Below are positions 40,914-49,067 of a stretch of 64,000 nucleotides of DNA, piece by piece (the first letter of the stretch is position 1; each line of letters begins with the position of its first letter). A program made the position numbers and the translations under genes. The DNA comes from Actinomycetota bacterium (GTDB lineage Bacteria; Actinomycetota; Acidimicrobiia; Acidimicrobiales; Ilumatobacteraceae), in assembly GCA_026393475.1 (NCBI GenBank), contig JAPLAA010000092.1, positions 1 to 64,000 of the forward strand, written 5' to 3'. Below the pieces are notes generated by a model. The model was not told where the DNA came from, ran no database searches, and was given only the letters and a program-made list of their open reading frames with translations.

Positions 40914-42257
40914 TCAGACAGGGTCGGGGTCGTCGGACTGGTCGCGGGCCGGACGATCGGGGCCCCACTGTTGGGCACCGGGTCGGACGAGCCGCAGGCC
41001 GCTGCCCGACAACGCGCTCGCCGGACCGATCGACCTGGTGCCGAACCGTCCCCGAATCGCGTCGATCGTCTCGGAGGCTGCCTCCCATTCCTGGGCCGAA
41101 CTCACCGGTGCGTCCTCGGGGCGGGCGCCCGAGTCGAACAGCTGGTCGAGGCTGAGCTGCTCGGCGGGCGGGCCGAAGCCGCTGACGCTGACGCCGAACA
41201 GACGCACCCCTCGGGTCAGCTCGATCCGCCGGAGCATGGGCTCGACCGCGTCGAGGATCGCCTTCGCGGTCGTCACCGGTGACGGCAGCGAGTGCGAGCG
41301 GCTGATCGTCACGAAATCCGTGAACCTCAACTTGATGCTGATGGTGCGGGCACCGTGCCCCGTGGCGCGCAGCCGGCTGCTCACGGCGTCGGCCAGCCGC
41401 ACCGCCTCGCGCATCAGTTCGTCGTGGGTGTGGCGGTCATGGGCGAAGGTCTCCTCGTGCCCGATCGATTTCACCTCTCGATCGGGTTCGATCGGGCGGT
41501 CGTCGAGTGCCCACGCGAGCTCGTGGAGGTGGCGGCCCTGCGCCTGTCCGAGTGCGGTGACCAGGACGTCGACGTCGAGGCGGGCCAGGTCGCCGATGGT
41601 CGAGATGCCGAACCGGCGGAGGCGTTCGAGCGTCGCCGGACCGACGCCCCAGAGCGACTGCACCGGGAGCGGGTGCAGGAACTGCAACTCCCGACCCGGC
41701 GACACGAGCACGACGCCGGCACCCGGTTCGACGCCGCGGTCGGTGATGCGCGGCTTGGCGCGCTTCGACGCCAGCTTGGCGATGAACTTCGACGGCCCGC
41801 CACCCACCGAGCACACCAGGTCGAGCTCGTCGGCCACCCTGGTGCGGATCTGGTCGGCGATGGCCTGCGCCGAACCGAACAGGCGCAACGAGCCCGTGAC
41901 GTCGAGGAATGCCTCGTCGAGCGCGAGCGGCTCGACGAGCGGGGTGACCGCATGGAAGATCTCGTGCACCTGAGCGCTCACTTCGGCGTAGAGCGCGTGA
42001 TCACCCGGGAGGAACACGGCGTGCGGGCACTTGCGGCGAGCGGTCGACGACGGCATCGCCGAGAACACCCCGTACCGCCGTGCCTCGTACGACGCAGCGG
42101 CCACCACGCCGCGTCGGTCGGTGCCGCCCACCACCACGGGTTGTCCCACGAGCTCCGGCCGCCGACGCAGTTCGACGCTCACGTAGAACGCGTCCATGTC
42201 GACGTGGAGGATCGCCCGCGTGCCGTCGGCACCGAGCGGCGGTGCGGGCGACGCCAT
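40914..42257 (-). CDS. dinB: DNA polymerase IV (Y family)
   Basis: DinB is the error-prone translesion polymerase. The 447-residue protein has the catalytic motifs HVDMDAFYVSVELRRRP (first Asp), AASYEARRYGVFSAMP and PLALDEAFLDVTGS (the Asp-Glu pair), and a little-finger domain. GHEETFAHDRHTHDEL is a conserved little-finger phrase. Near the C-terminus QLSLDQLF resembles a beta-clamp-binding peptide. The last 40 residues are unstructured. A Nudix gene lies 3 bp upstream, so the two are co-transcribed; no LexA box was identified by eye. Confidence 0.95.
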   Translation of the reverse strand: MASPAPPLGADGTRAILHVDMDAFYVSVELRRRPELVGQPVVVGGTDRRGVVAAASYEARRYGVFSAMPSSTARRKCPHAVFLPGDHALYAEVSAQVHEIFHAVTPLVEPLALDEAFLDVTGSLRLFGSAQAIADQIRTRVADELDLVCSVGGGPSKFIAKLASKRAKPRITDRGVEPGAGVVLVSPGRELQFLHPLPVQSLWGVGPATLERLRRFGISTIGDLARLDVDVLVTALGQAQGRHLHELAWALDDRPIEPDREVKSIGHEETFAHDRHTHDELMREAVRLADAVSSRLRATGHGARTISIKLRFTDFVTISRSHSLPSPVTTAKAILDAVEPMLRRIELTRGVRLFGVSVSGFGPPAEQLSLDQLFDSGARPEDAPVSSAQEWEAASETIDAIRGRFGTRSIGPASALSGSGLRLVRPGAQQWGPDRPARDQSDDPDPV

Positions 42258-42260
42258 CGG

Positions 42261-42782
42261 TCACCAGATCCGTTCGACGCGGGTGTCGCGGCGATCGCTG
42301 CCGAGGAGACGGAACCCGAAGTCGATCGTGATCGGCTCGGTGCCGACAGTCGCGCCGAACTGGGCTGCCGTCACGGCCGACTCGATCCATTGGCCGACCG
42401 GCACCTGGATCCAGGCGGGGCTGGCGAGGAGCAGCGCGGGCACGTCGGGGAACGGCACCGCACGGCAGTGCTCGACGATGCCGTCGGGATCGGCGATGCA
42501 CATCTCCCCCTCGGCGTCGGCCTCCCAGGCCTCGACCGTCAGGATCCAGTCGAGCTCGGGCGCCTGGACCTCGACCCTGTAGGCGCAACGGGTGAGCGAT
42601 CGCACGATGAGGCCGGTCTCTTCGCGGACCTCGCGGACCAGCCCCTCGGCGATGGTCTCGCCCGGGTCGATGACGCCGCCCGGCGGGGTCCAGTCGACGG
42701 ACTGGTCACGGCGTCGGTTCGCGACCAGGACCAGGCCGTCGTCCTGCCGGATCAAGGCTCCGCCCACCTGCCACGCACGCAT
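42261..42782 (-). CDS. Nudix hydrolase
   Basis: The 173-residue protein carries a full Nudix box, GGVIDPGETIAEGLVREV followed by REETGLIV, with the Glu residues that bind Mg2+. Nudix enzymes hydrolyse nucleoside diphosphates linked to another moiety; the substrate here cannot be told, and MutT-like cleaning of oxidised nucleotides would suit its position 3 bp ahead of dinB. The start MRAWQVGGALIRQDDG is typical. CAGACT lies 6 nt before the ATG. Confidence 0.88.
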   Translation of the reverse strand: MRAWQVGGALIRQDDGLVLVANRRRDQSVDWTPPGGVIDPGETIAEGLVREVREETGLIVRSLTRCAYRVEVQAPELDWILTVEAWEADAEGEMCIADPDGIVEHCRAVPFPDVPALLLASPAWIQVPVGQWIESAVTAAQFGATVGTEPITIDFGFRLLGSDRRDTRVERIW

Positions 42783-42794
42783 GGGAGCAGTCTG

Positions 42795-43532
42795 TCAGCC
42801 GCCGAGTGCCCGCCGTCGACGCCGGCCTCCGAAGTCGGCGATCCACAGTTTGATCACCAGCAGCAGCGCCTCGCGCACGATCGAGCCGGAGAACTTCGAC
42901 TCGCCCTCCATGCGGTCGCGGAACGTGATCGGGAACTCGACGACCTTGCCGCCCAGGCGCACGATCCGATACGTCATCTCGATCTGGAAGCCGTAGCCCT
43001 CGGCGGTGACGTTGTCGAAGCGCATCTGTTCGAGCGCCGTGGCCCGGTAGGCCCGGTACCCGGCCGTCGCGTCGTTGATCGCGAGGCCCAGCACGCCGGC
43101 CGCGTAGCGGTTGCCCCATCGCGACACCCAACGGCGTCGACGGGGCCAGTTGAGGGTGATGCCGCCGGGGACGTAGCGGCTGCCGATGGCGACGTCGGCA
43201 CCGTGCTCGACCACCGACACCAACGCCGGGAGGGCACCCGGATCGTGGGAGAGATCTGCGTCCATCTGCACGCAGATCTCCGCACCCTGGTCGATCGCGT
43301 GGCGCAGGCCGAAGCGGTAGGCGGCGCCGAGGCCTGCCTTGGCCTGGCGGCGCACCACCTCGATGTTGCCGAGCGATGCGTCGAGCGCTTCGGCGAGGTC
43401 GGCGGTGCCGTCGGGGCTGCCGTCGTCGATGACGAGGATCGAGGCGTCGGGCAGCACCTGGCGGACGGCCTTCACGAGCGTCTCGATGTTCTCTGCCTCG
43501 TTGAACGTGGGCACCACCACCGTGACACGCAT
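42795..43532 (-). CDS. Polyprenol-phosphate mannosyltransferase (dolichol-phosphate mannose synthase-like)
   Basis: The 245-residue GT2 enzyme should transfer mannose from GDP-mannose to polyprenyl phosphate, the donor for extracytoplasmic mannosylation of proteins and lipoglycans. Motifs: VVVPTFNEAENIETLVKAV, ILVIDDGSPDGTAD, VQMDADLSHDPGALP (DxD metal site), GSRYVPGGI, and RDRMEGESKFSGSIVREALL at the C-terminal interface. There is no fused membrane or acyltransferase domain. TAGCCT (43542-43547) lies 9 nt before the ATG. A PimB'-like mannosyltransferase at 63 kb and an inositol-monophosphatase-family gene next door point the same way. Confidence 0.92.
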   Translation of the reverse strand: MRVTVVVPTFNEAENIETLVKAVRQVLPDASILVIDDGSPDGTADLAEALDASLGNIEVVRRQAKAGLGAAYRFGLRHAIDQGAEICVQMDADLSHDPGALPALVSVVEHGADVAIGSRYVPGGITLNWPRRRRWVSRWGNRYAAGVLGLAINDATAGYRAYRATALEQMRFDNVTAEGYGFQIEMTYRIVRLGGKVVEFPITFRDRMEGESKFSGSIVREALLLVIKLWIADFGGRRRRRALGG

Positions 43533-43581
43533 AGTCCGGGCAGGCTATCCGTCACCGGTTCCGGCCATGGGATCCCCTCGT

Positions 43582-43615
43582 CCGATCGTCCGCCCGATCG
43601 TCCGCCCGATCGTCG
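43582..43615. repeat. 12-bp tandem repeat upstream of the small membrane-protein gene
   Basis: The unit ccgatcgtccgc occurs at 43582-43593 and 43594-43605, with a partial third copy. It lies between the divergent mannosyltransferase and membrane-protein genes. Confidence 0.85.
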
Positions 43616-43676
43616 TGAGTGAGGCCGGCGGCCGGCGCAGCGCCGCCGGCTCGGAGATGCCCGTAGATTGGCGGCC

Positions 43677-43970
43677 GTGGTCGACACCGACGAACGCCCG
43701 CTCTCCGCGCTCCCCTCACCCGCTGCACGCATCGCCGCGTTCGCGGCGATCCTCGTCGGCGGCTTCGCCGGCGGGCTCATCGGGTACACGCTCGTGAAGC
43801 TCCAGTGCGAGGGCGACTGCGGTCTGCCGCTCGGCATCGGCTTGTTCCTCGGCGCGGTCCTCGCGGCCGGTGGGATGAGCATCGTCGCGGTGCTCGTGCT
43901 GCGGGCCCTCGGCGAATGGCGCGAGATCGAGCGGCGCGAAGCCGAGCGGCGCACGCCGTCGGCGCGATGA
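43677..43970 (+). CDS. Small two-helix membrane protein
   Basis: The 97-residue protein has two membrane helices (about 20-43, AFAAILVGGFAGGLIGYTLV, and 55-80) separated by a short loop QCEGDCGLPLG with two cysteines, and a charged Arg/Glu C-terminal helix. I do not recognise a family. The frame allows a TTG at 43668, but TAGATT (43664-43669) covers it and ends 7 nt before the GTG at 43677, supporting a leaderless start there. Its stop overlaps the inositol-phosphatase ATG (ATGA), so the two are one operon. Confidence 0.75.
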   Translation: MVDTDERPLSALPSPAARIAAFAAILVGGFAGGLIGYTLVKLQCEGDCGLPLGIGLFLGAVLAAGGMSIVAVLVLRALGEWREIERREAERRTPSAR

Positions 43971-44791
43971 CCGACCGCTCGACGGCCGACCCGGCCGGCG
44001 CCGTCGATCCCGCCGATCTGCTCGCCCTCGCCTGCTCGCTGGCGCGGGCTGCTGGCTCGATGGCGGCCGAGGGACGCCGCCGCGGAGTGCCCGCGGGCGA
44101 CACCAAGTCGACGGCGACCGACATGGTGACCGAGTTCGACCGGGCCTCGGAGCAACTGATCGTCGAGGGCCTGCGCGCCGCCCGTCCGGACGACGGCCTC
44201 ATCGGTGAAGAGGGCAGCTCCCACGAGGGCACGAGCGGCATCGACTGGCTCGTGGACCCGATCGACGGCACCACCAACTTCCTCTACGACCTGCCGGGCT
44301 GGGCGGTGTCGATCGCCGCAGCCGACCGCGACGGCGCGCTCGTCGGCGCCGTGTACGTCCCGGCGCTCGACGAGATGTTCGCGGCGCGGCGCGGCGCGGG
44401 GGCCACGTGCAACGACCGGCCGCTGCGTTGCGGCACGCTCGCCTCGCCCGCCACCGCCCTGGTCGCGACCGGGTTCAGCTATTCGCCCGAGCGGCGCGGT
44501 CGCCACGCCGCCAGGCTCGCCCACGTGCTGCCCCAGGTGCGCGACATCCGCCGCTTCGGTGCGGCCTCGGTCGACCTCTGCCACGTCGCCGCCGGCCGGG
44601 TCGACGCGTACGTCGAGGAGTTCCTCGGCCCGTGGGACCTCGCCGCCGGCGAGCTCATCGCTCGCGAGGCCGGCTGTCGGACGGGCGACCTCGAGGGCGG
44701 TCCGGCGCGTCCGGCACAGGTGCTCGTCGCCAACCCTGCGTTGTTCGAGCCGCTCGCAGCCCTGCTGCGCAAGGCCTGGGCCACCGCCTGA
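43967..44791 (+). CDS. Inositol monophosphatase family protein
   Basis: The 274-residue Mg2+-dependent phosphatase should act on inositol-1-phosphate, histidinol phosphate or a similar monophosphate. The metal-site motifs are LIGEEGSSHEGTSG, WLVDPIDGTTNFLYDLPGWAV and FLGPWDLAAGELIAREAG, all intact. Inositol made this way would feed phosphatidylinositol and mannoside synthesis, consistent with pimB at 63 kb, but a histidinol-phosphatase role (HisN) is an alternative. The ATG overlaps the small membrane-protein stop. Confidence 0.9.
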   Translation: MTDRSTADPAGAVDPADLLALACSLARAAGSMAAEGRRRGVPAGDTKSTATDMVTEFDRASEQLIVEGLRAARPDDGLIGEEGSSHEGTSGIDWLVDPIDGTTNFLYDLPGWAVSIAAADRDGALVGAVYVPALDEMFAARRGAGATCNDRPLRCGTLASPATALVATGFSYSPERRGRHAARLAHVLPQVRDIRRFGAASVDLCHVAAGRVDAYVEEFLGPWDLAAGELIAREAGCRTGDLEGGPARPAQVLVANPALFEPLAALLRKAWATA

Positions 44792-44914
44792 TCCGCCGCC
44801 CCGGTGCTGCTCCGGTGCCGTTTCGGCACCGTTGGCGGCGCTCGAATCCGGCCACCGACCGACTCCTCGTCCCGTGGGCACCTCCGGCACGACGATTCCT
44901 GGCATCATGGGGAC

Positions 44915-45595
44915 GTGGGTACACGCATCCTGGCAGTCGAGGACGACGAGCGCATCCGGTCAGCCGTCAAGCTCGCCCTGGAGGACGAGGGGTGGACCGT
45001 CGACGAGGCGGGCAGCGGTGAGGAGGCGATCGAGATCTTCGGCCGCGCCACGCCCGATGTCGTCCTGATCGACATCATGCTGCCCGGCATCGACGGGTTC
45101 GAGCTGTGCCGCACCCTGCGCCGCACGAGCGACGTGCCGATCGTGATGGTCACGGCCCGCAACGACACCCACGACGTGGTGGCCGGGCTCGAGGCCGGCG
45201 CCGACGACTACCTCACCAAGCCGTTCGCACCGAAGGAGCTGTCCGCACGCATCCGTGCGCTGCTGCGCCGGATCCGACCGATCACGACCGGCCACGCGAA
45301 GTTGGCGTTCGGCAACCTGGAGATCGTCCCCGAGGAGGGCAAGGTCCTCCGCGACGGCACCGAGCTGCACCTCACCAAGACCGAGTTCCGTCTGTTGTGC
45401 GAGCTCGCTCAGAACCCGGGACGGGTGTTCAGCCGCGAGAGCCTGCTCGACAAGGTGTGGGGCTACGACTACTTCGGTGACGGTCGGCTGGTCGACGTGC
45501 ACATCCGCCGCCTGCGCACCAAGGTCGAGGCCGACCCGGCCAACCCGCGCCACGTGGTCACGGTCCGCGGCCTCGGCTATCGCCTGCAGTCGTGA
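44915..45595 (+). CDS. OmpR/PhoB-family response regulator (MtrA-like)
   Basis: The 226-residue protein has a receiver domain (RILAVEDDERIRSAVKLAL, phospho-acceptor Asp in DVVLIDIMLPGIDG, Lys in DDYLTKPFAPKEL) and a winged-helix effector domain (LHLTKTEFRLLCELAQNPGR, LLDKVWGYDYFGDGRLVDVH, VRGLGYRL). The GTG at 44915 follows CATCAT by 6 nt, and no better start exists. It is followed at once by a histidine kinase and a GerMN lipoprotein, the same order as mtrA-mtrB-lpqB of mycobacteria, where the system controls wall metabolism and division. Confidence 0.92.
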   Translation: MGTRILAVEDDERIRSAVKLALEDEGWTVDEAGSGEEAIEIFGRATPDVVLIDIMLPGIDGFELCRTLRRTSDVPIVMVTARNDTHDVVAGLEAGADDYLTKPFAPKELSARIRALLRRIRPITTGHAKLAFGNLEIVPEEGKVLRDGTELHLTKTEFRLLCELAQNPGRVFSRESLLDKVWGYDYFGDGRLVDVHIRRLRTKVEADPANPRHVVTVRGLGYRLQS

Positions 45596-47064
45596 CCGAA
45601 CTGTTGTCCGAGGCGCCGAGCGCGTCCCGGGTGCAACGCCTCGTCGCCAGCCTCTCCGCCGCCCGGCCTGCGCGCCTCGGGCTGCGCACCCGGGTGCTGC
45701 TCATGTTCTCGCTCGGTTCGCTGTTGCTCGCGGTGTTCCTCGCCGCGGCCGCCTACAGCTTCACCCGCAGCAGCCTGCTCACCCAGCGCGATCGCACCGC
45801 GGTCGCCGAGGTCGGCAAGCATGCCGATTTCGCCGCCACCGAACTCGCGAACGACTCCGCCGTGGCCGCGATCGCCGCGCTCGGCGCCCAGGACGTGTCG
45901 CAGATCGTCATCTACCAAGGTGATGATCCCGAGCCGTCCGGCACCTTCGACCCGGCCGAGATCCCGCAGGCCCTGCTCACCCGGGTGCGCAACGACCAGG
46001 TGGCGGCGCGGATGGTGGGTGTGGTCGACGACGCGCCGGCGATCATCGTCGGCATCCCCCTCGACGACGTCGCCGACGACGCTGCCTACTTCGAAGCCGT
46101 CGACATCAGTGAGATCGAGGAGACGCTGAACTCGGTGGGTCTGTCGTTGTTCTTCGGCGCGCTCATCACCTCGATGTTCGGCGTGGTGCTCGGGTGGTTC
46201 GCCGCGAACCGGGCGGTCCGCCCGCTCGCCGATGCTGCCCAGGCCGCGCAGCTGATCGCCGGCGGACGCCTCGACACCCGCCTGGAGCCCTCGGACGACC
46301 CCGACCTGCGCACGCTCGCCCAGTCGTTCAACGACATGGCGTCGGCGCTGCAGTCGCGCGTCGAGCGCGACGCCCGGTTCGCGAGCGACGTCAGCCACGA
46401 GCTGCGCAGCCCGCTGATGACGCTCGCAGCGAGCGTCGAGGTGATGCAGGCCCGTCGCGGCGATCTGCCCGAACGCGCCCAGACCGCACTCGATCTCCTC
46501 GCGAGCGACGTGGTGCGCTTCCAGGGGCTCGTCGAGGACCTGCTCGAGATCTCGCGCTTCGACGCCGGCGCGATCCGCCTGCACCGCGAAGACCTCCTCG
46601 TCGCCGAGTTCGTCCGCGCCGCGGTGGCCGTCAGCAGCGTGCCGTCCACCCCGGTCACCGTCAGCGAACGTGGCGAGTGCATGGTGATGCAGGGCGATCG
46701 TCGGCGGCTGGCCCGCGTGGTGGCCAACCTCATCGACAACGCCCGGCTGCACGGTGGCGGCGAGGCAGCGATCTACGTGAGCGAGGCCGAGAACGAGGGC
46801 GAGCCGATCGGGCACGTGTGGATCGCTGTCGAGGACAGCGGGCCGGGCGTCCCTCCCGAGGAGCGCGACCTGGTGTTCGAGCGGTTCGCCCGCGGGGCAG
46901 TCGCCGGCCGTCGGAGCTCGAGCGACGGCGCCGGCCTCGGGCTCGCCCTCGTCGACGAGCACATCCGCATGCACGGTGGACGGGTGTGGGTCGAGGACCG
47001 CCGCGACGGCGAACCCGGCGCCCGCTTCGTGCTCGAACTGCCGGCCGAGGAGGTGGGGATCTGA
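45592..47064 (+). CDS. Sensor histidine kinase (MtrB-like)
   Basis: The 490-residue kinase has a membrane helix near 33-58 (VLLMFSLGSLLLAVFLAAAA), an extracytoplasmic sensor of about 120 residues, a second helix (about 180-203), a HAMP domain (ANRAVRPLADAAQAAQLIAG), the H-box FASDVSHELRSPLMTLAASV and an ATPase domain (VANLIDNARLHGGGEA, VEDSGPGVPPEERDLVFERF, GAGLGLALVDEHIRMHGG). The GTG start overlaps the regulator stop (GTGA), and the stop shares one base with the lipoprotein ATG (TGATG). Signal unknown. Confidence 0.94.
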   Translation: MTELLSEAPSASRVQRLVASLSAARPARLGLRTRVLLMFSLGSLLLAVFLAAAAYSFTRSSLLTQRDRTAVAEVGKHADFAATELANDSAVAAIAALGAQDVSQIVIYQGDDPEPSGTFDPAEIPQALLTRVRNDQVAARMVGVVDDAPAIIVGIPLDDVADDAAYFEAVDISEIEETLNSVGLSLFFGALITSMFGVVLGWFAANRAVRPLADAAQAAQLIAGGRLDTRLEPSDDPDLRTLAQSFNDMASALQSRVERDARFASDVSHELRSPLMTLAASVEVMQARRGDLPERAQTALDLLASDVVRFQGLVEDLLEISRFDAGAIRLHREDLLVAEFVRAAVAVSSVPSTPVTVSERGECMVMQGDRRRLARVVANLIDNARLHGGGEAAIYVSEAENEGEPIGHVWIAVEDSGPGVPPEERDLVFERFARGAVAGRRSSSDGAGLGLALVDEHIRMHGGRVWVEDRRDGEPGARFVLELPAEEVGI

Positions 47065-47693
47065 TGGACCGATCCCGCGCTCGCCGTTCCGGACGTCCGG
47101 GCCTCGTCATCACCATGGTGGCCGCGATCACGACGCTGGCCGCGTGCGGCATCTCCGCCGAGAGCACTCCTCGCGACATCGAGCTCACGAGCAAGGGCGG
47201 CTCCATCGGTCGGGCTGCCGTCGGCTCCGGTCAGGTCTTCCTGGTGCAGCCGGTCGCCGGCGGCGCAGCGCCTGAGCTGGTGAGCGTCCAGCGCGCGACC
47301 GGTGCATCGGTGGGCAGCGATCCCACGCCCGTGCTCGACGTCCTGTTCGCCGGGCCGAACCCGGCCGAGATCGAAGGGAACGTCACGACGTTCCTGCCCG
47401 AAGGGCTGACGGTGGTCGACTGGAGCGTGCGCAGCGGCGGCGTGGTGACCATCGATCTGCCCGAGGCCTTCGGCGAACTCACCGGCCAGAGCCTCAGGTT
47501 CGCGCTCGCCCAGATCGTGCACACCGTGACCGCCGCGGGTGACGTGAACGGGGTGCGGATCACCATCGGCGGCGAGGCCCGCGAGTGGCCGGACGTCAAC
47601 AGCCAGCTGCAGAGCGACCCGCTCACGATCTACGACTACCCGGGCATGGTGCGCTCCACCCAACCGGCATTCCCCGCCGTCCCGAGCGACTGA
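47064..47693 (+). CDS. GerMN-domain lipoprotein (short LpqB-like)
   Basis: The 209-residue protein has a lipobox, TTLAACG, at the end of a signal peptide, so Cys should be lipidated after LspA cleavage. The rest is one GerMN domain: VFLVQPVAGG, LDVLFAGPNPAEIEGNVTTF, GGVVTIDLPEAFGEL, RFALAQIVHTVTAAGDVNGV. Mycobacterial LpqB, in the same gene order after mtrB, has a GerMN domain plus a beta-propeller and is about 580 residues; the propeller is missing here. By analogy it should modulate the kinase at the outer membrane face. Confidence 0.87.
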   Translation: MDRSRARRSGRPGLVITMVAAITTLAACGISAESTPRDIELTSKGGSIGRAAVGSGQVFLVQPVAGGAAPELVSVQRATGASVGSDPTPVLDVLFAGPNPAEIEGNVTTFLPEGLTVVDWSVRSGGVVTIDLPEAFGELTGQSLRFALAQIVHTVTAAGDVNGVRITIGGEAREWPDVNSQLQSDPLTIYDYPGMVRSTQPAFPAVPSD

Positions 47694-47716
47694 CCCGCCG
47701 TCAGCCGGTCAGCGCT

Positions 47717-47836
47717 CAGCCGGTCGATGTTGGCCTCGCTCGCTGGCGCTCGCTCAGCCGGTCGATGTTGGCCTCGCTCGCTGGCGCTCGCTCAGCCGGT
47801 CGATGTTGGCCTCGCTCGCTGGCGCTCGCTCAGCCG
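47717..47836. repeat. 38-bp tandem repeat between convergent genes
   Basis: Three perfect 38-bp copies (47717-47754, 47755-47792, 47793-47830) plus a 6-bp start of a fourth. Each begins cagccggtcgatgttggcct and ends ggcgctcgct. The array fills most of the 136-bp gap between the GerMN lipoprotein and pfkA stops, and the last copy provides the first base of the pfkA stop codon. There is no spacer variation, so it is not a CRISPR. Confidence 0.95.
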
Positions 47837-48864
47837 AAGAACACGCTCGCCACGTCTCGATACAGGTGCAGGTCGACGGGCCGGGTGCGACCGACGGTCT
47901 CGGCCAGCGGCACCATCACGATCTCGTTGCCCTGCAGCGCGGTCATGCATCCCCACGACTCGCGGTGCACGGCATCGATCGCCTCGACGCCGTACCGGGT
48001 GGCCAGCACACGGTCGAACGCGGTCGGCGTGCCGCCCCGCTGGATGTGACCGAGCAGCACCACCCGCGACTCGAACCCGGTGCGCTCCTCGATCGAGTGG
48101 GCGATCGTCTCGGCGATGCCGCCCAGGCGCACGTGCCCGTAGGGGTCGTACACCTTCTCCCCCATCGGCAGCGTCCCCGGCACCGGCTCGGCGCCTTCTG
48201 CGACGACGACGATCGAGGCGTACCGACCGCGCTCGTGCCGCTGGCGGAGGATGGCACAGACCTCCTCGATGTCGAACGGCATCTCGGGGATCAGGATCAC
48301 CGTGGCGCCACCGGCGATGCCCGCATGGGTGGCGATCCAGCCGGCATGGCGCCCCATCACCTCGACCACCATCACACGGTCGTGGCTCTCGGCGGTGGTG
48401 TGCAACCGGTCGATCGCGTCGGTGGCGATCTGCACGGCCGTCGTGAAGCCGAAGGTGAGCTCGGTGCCCACCACGTCGTTGTCGATCGTCTTCGGCACGC
48501 CGATGATCGGCAGTCCGAACTCGCTGTGCATCTGGCAGGCGACGCTCAACGAGCCGTTGCCACCGATCACCACGAGGGCGTCGAGCCCCATCTCACGGAA
48601 CGTGTCGACCACGCGCTGGGGACCGCCCACATGGTCGTACGGGCTGCCGCGCCGGGTGCCGAGCAGGGTGCCGCCCCGGGGCAGCATGCCGCGCAGCGAC
48701 GACACGTCGAGCGGCATCGTGCGGCGCTCCATCACCCCGTCCCAGGCATCGAGGAAACCCACCAGCTCGTCGCCGTACACGGTCTCGCCCTTGCGGACGA
48801 TCGCTCGGATGACGGCGTTCAGGCCGGGGCAATCGCCACCACCTGTCAAGATCCCGACTCGCAC
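47830..48864 (-). CDS. pfkA: 6-phosphofructokinase
   Basis: The 344-residue enzyme phosphorylates fructose-6-phosphate. Motifs: VGILTGGGDCPGLNAVIRAI, LLGTRRGSPY, VVIGGNGSLSVACQM, GVPKTIDNDVVGTELTFGF, VMVVEVMGRHAGWIA and LLGHIQRGGTP. Two residues that report the phosphoryl donor are mixed: the GGxGS loop keeps Gly where PPi enzymes have Asp, but PKTIDND has the Lys typical of PPi enzymes. This mixed set is known in actinobacterial PFKs, and donor use must be measured. The usual Asp in GGDGS is Asn. The GTG at 48864 follows TAGGAT (48873-48878) by 8 nt, so the longer upstream frame is rejected. Confidence 0.92.
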   Translation of the reverse strand: MRVGILTGGGDCPGLNAVIRAIVRKGETVYGDELVGFLDAWDGVMERRTMPLDVSSLRGMLPRGGTLLGTRRGSPYDHVGGPQRVVDTFREMGLDALVVIGGNGSLSVACQMHSEFGLPIIGVPKTIDNDVVGTELTFGFTTAVQIATDAIDRLHTTAESHDRVMVVEVMGRHAGWIATHAGIAGGATVILIPEMPFDIEEVCAILRQRHERGRYASIVVVAEGAEPVPGTLPMGEKVYDPYGHVRLGGIAETIAHSIEERTGFESRVVLLGHIQRGGTPTAFDRVLATRYGVEAIDAVHRESWGCMTALQGNEIVMVPLAETVGRTRPVDLHLYRDVASVFFG

Positions 48865-48959
48865 GTGTCCCGATCCTAGACGATCCCCAGGGCCGATCCC
48901 AGGGTTTCGCCACGACGTCCACAAACCCCCCTTCGCGATCGGGTCCCCCCTCGTTGCCG

Positions 48960-49025
48960 AGGGCTGCACAAGGGCTGCACAAGGGCTGCACAAGGGCTGC
49001 ACAAGGGCTGCACAAGGGCTGCACA
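48960..49025. repeat. 11-bp phased direct repeats upstream of a membrane-protein gene
   Basis: Six perfect tandem copies of agggctgcaca (48960-48970 through 49015-49025), one per DNA turn. They lie in the intergenic region between divergent pfkA and the 49,068 gene, ending 28 bp before the -10 hexamer of the latter. Confidence 0.95.
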
Positions 49026-49067
49026 TGGATGGGCACTCGGCGAGCGGCCGTGCTAGGAACACAGGCC

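Noticed and set aside
47717-47836. CRISPR-like array
   Set aside because: The 38-bp units are directly adjacent with no spacers and there are no cas genes.
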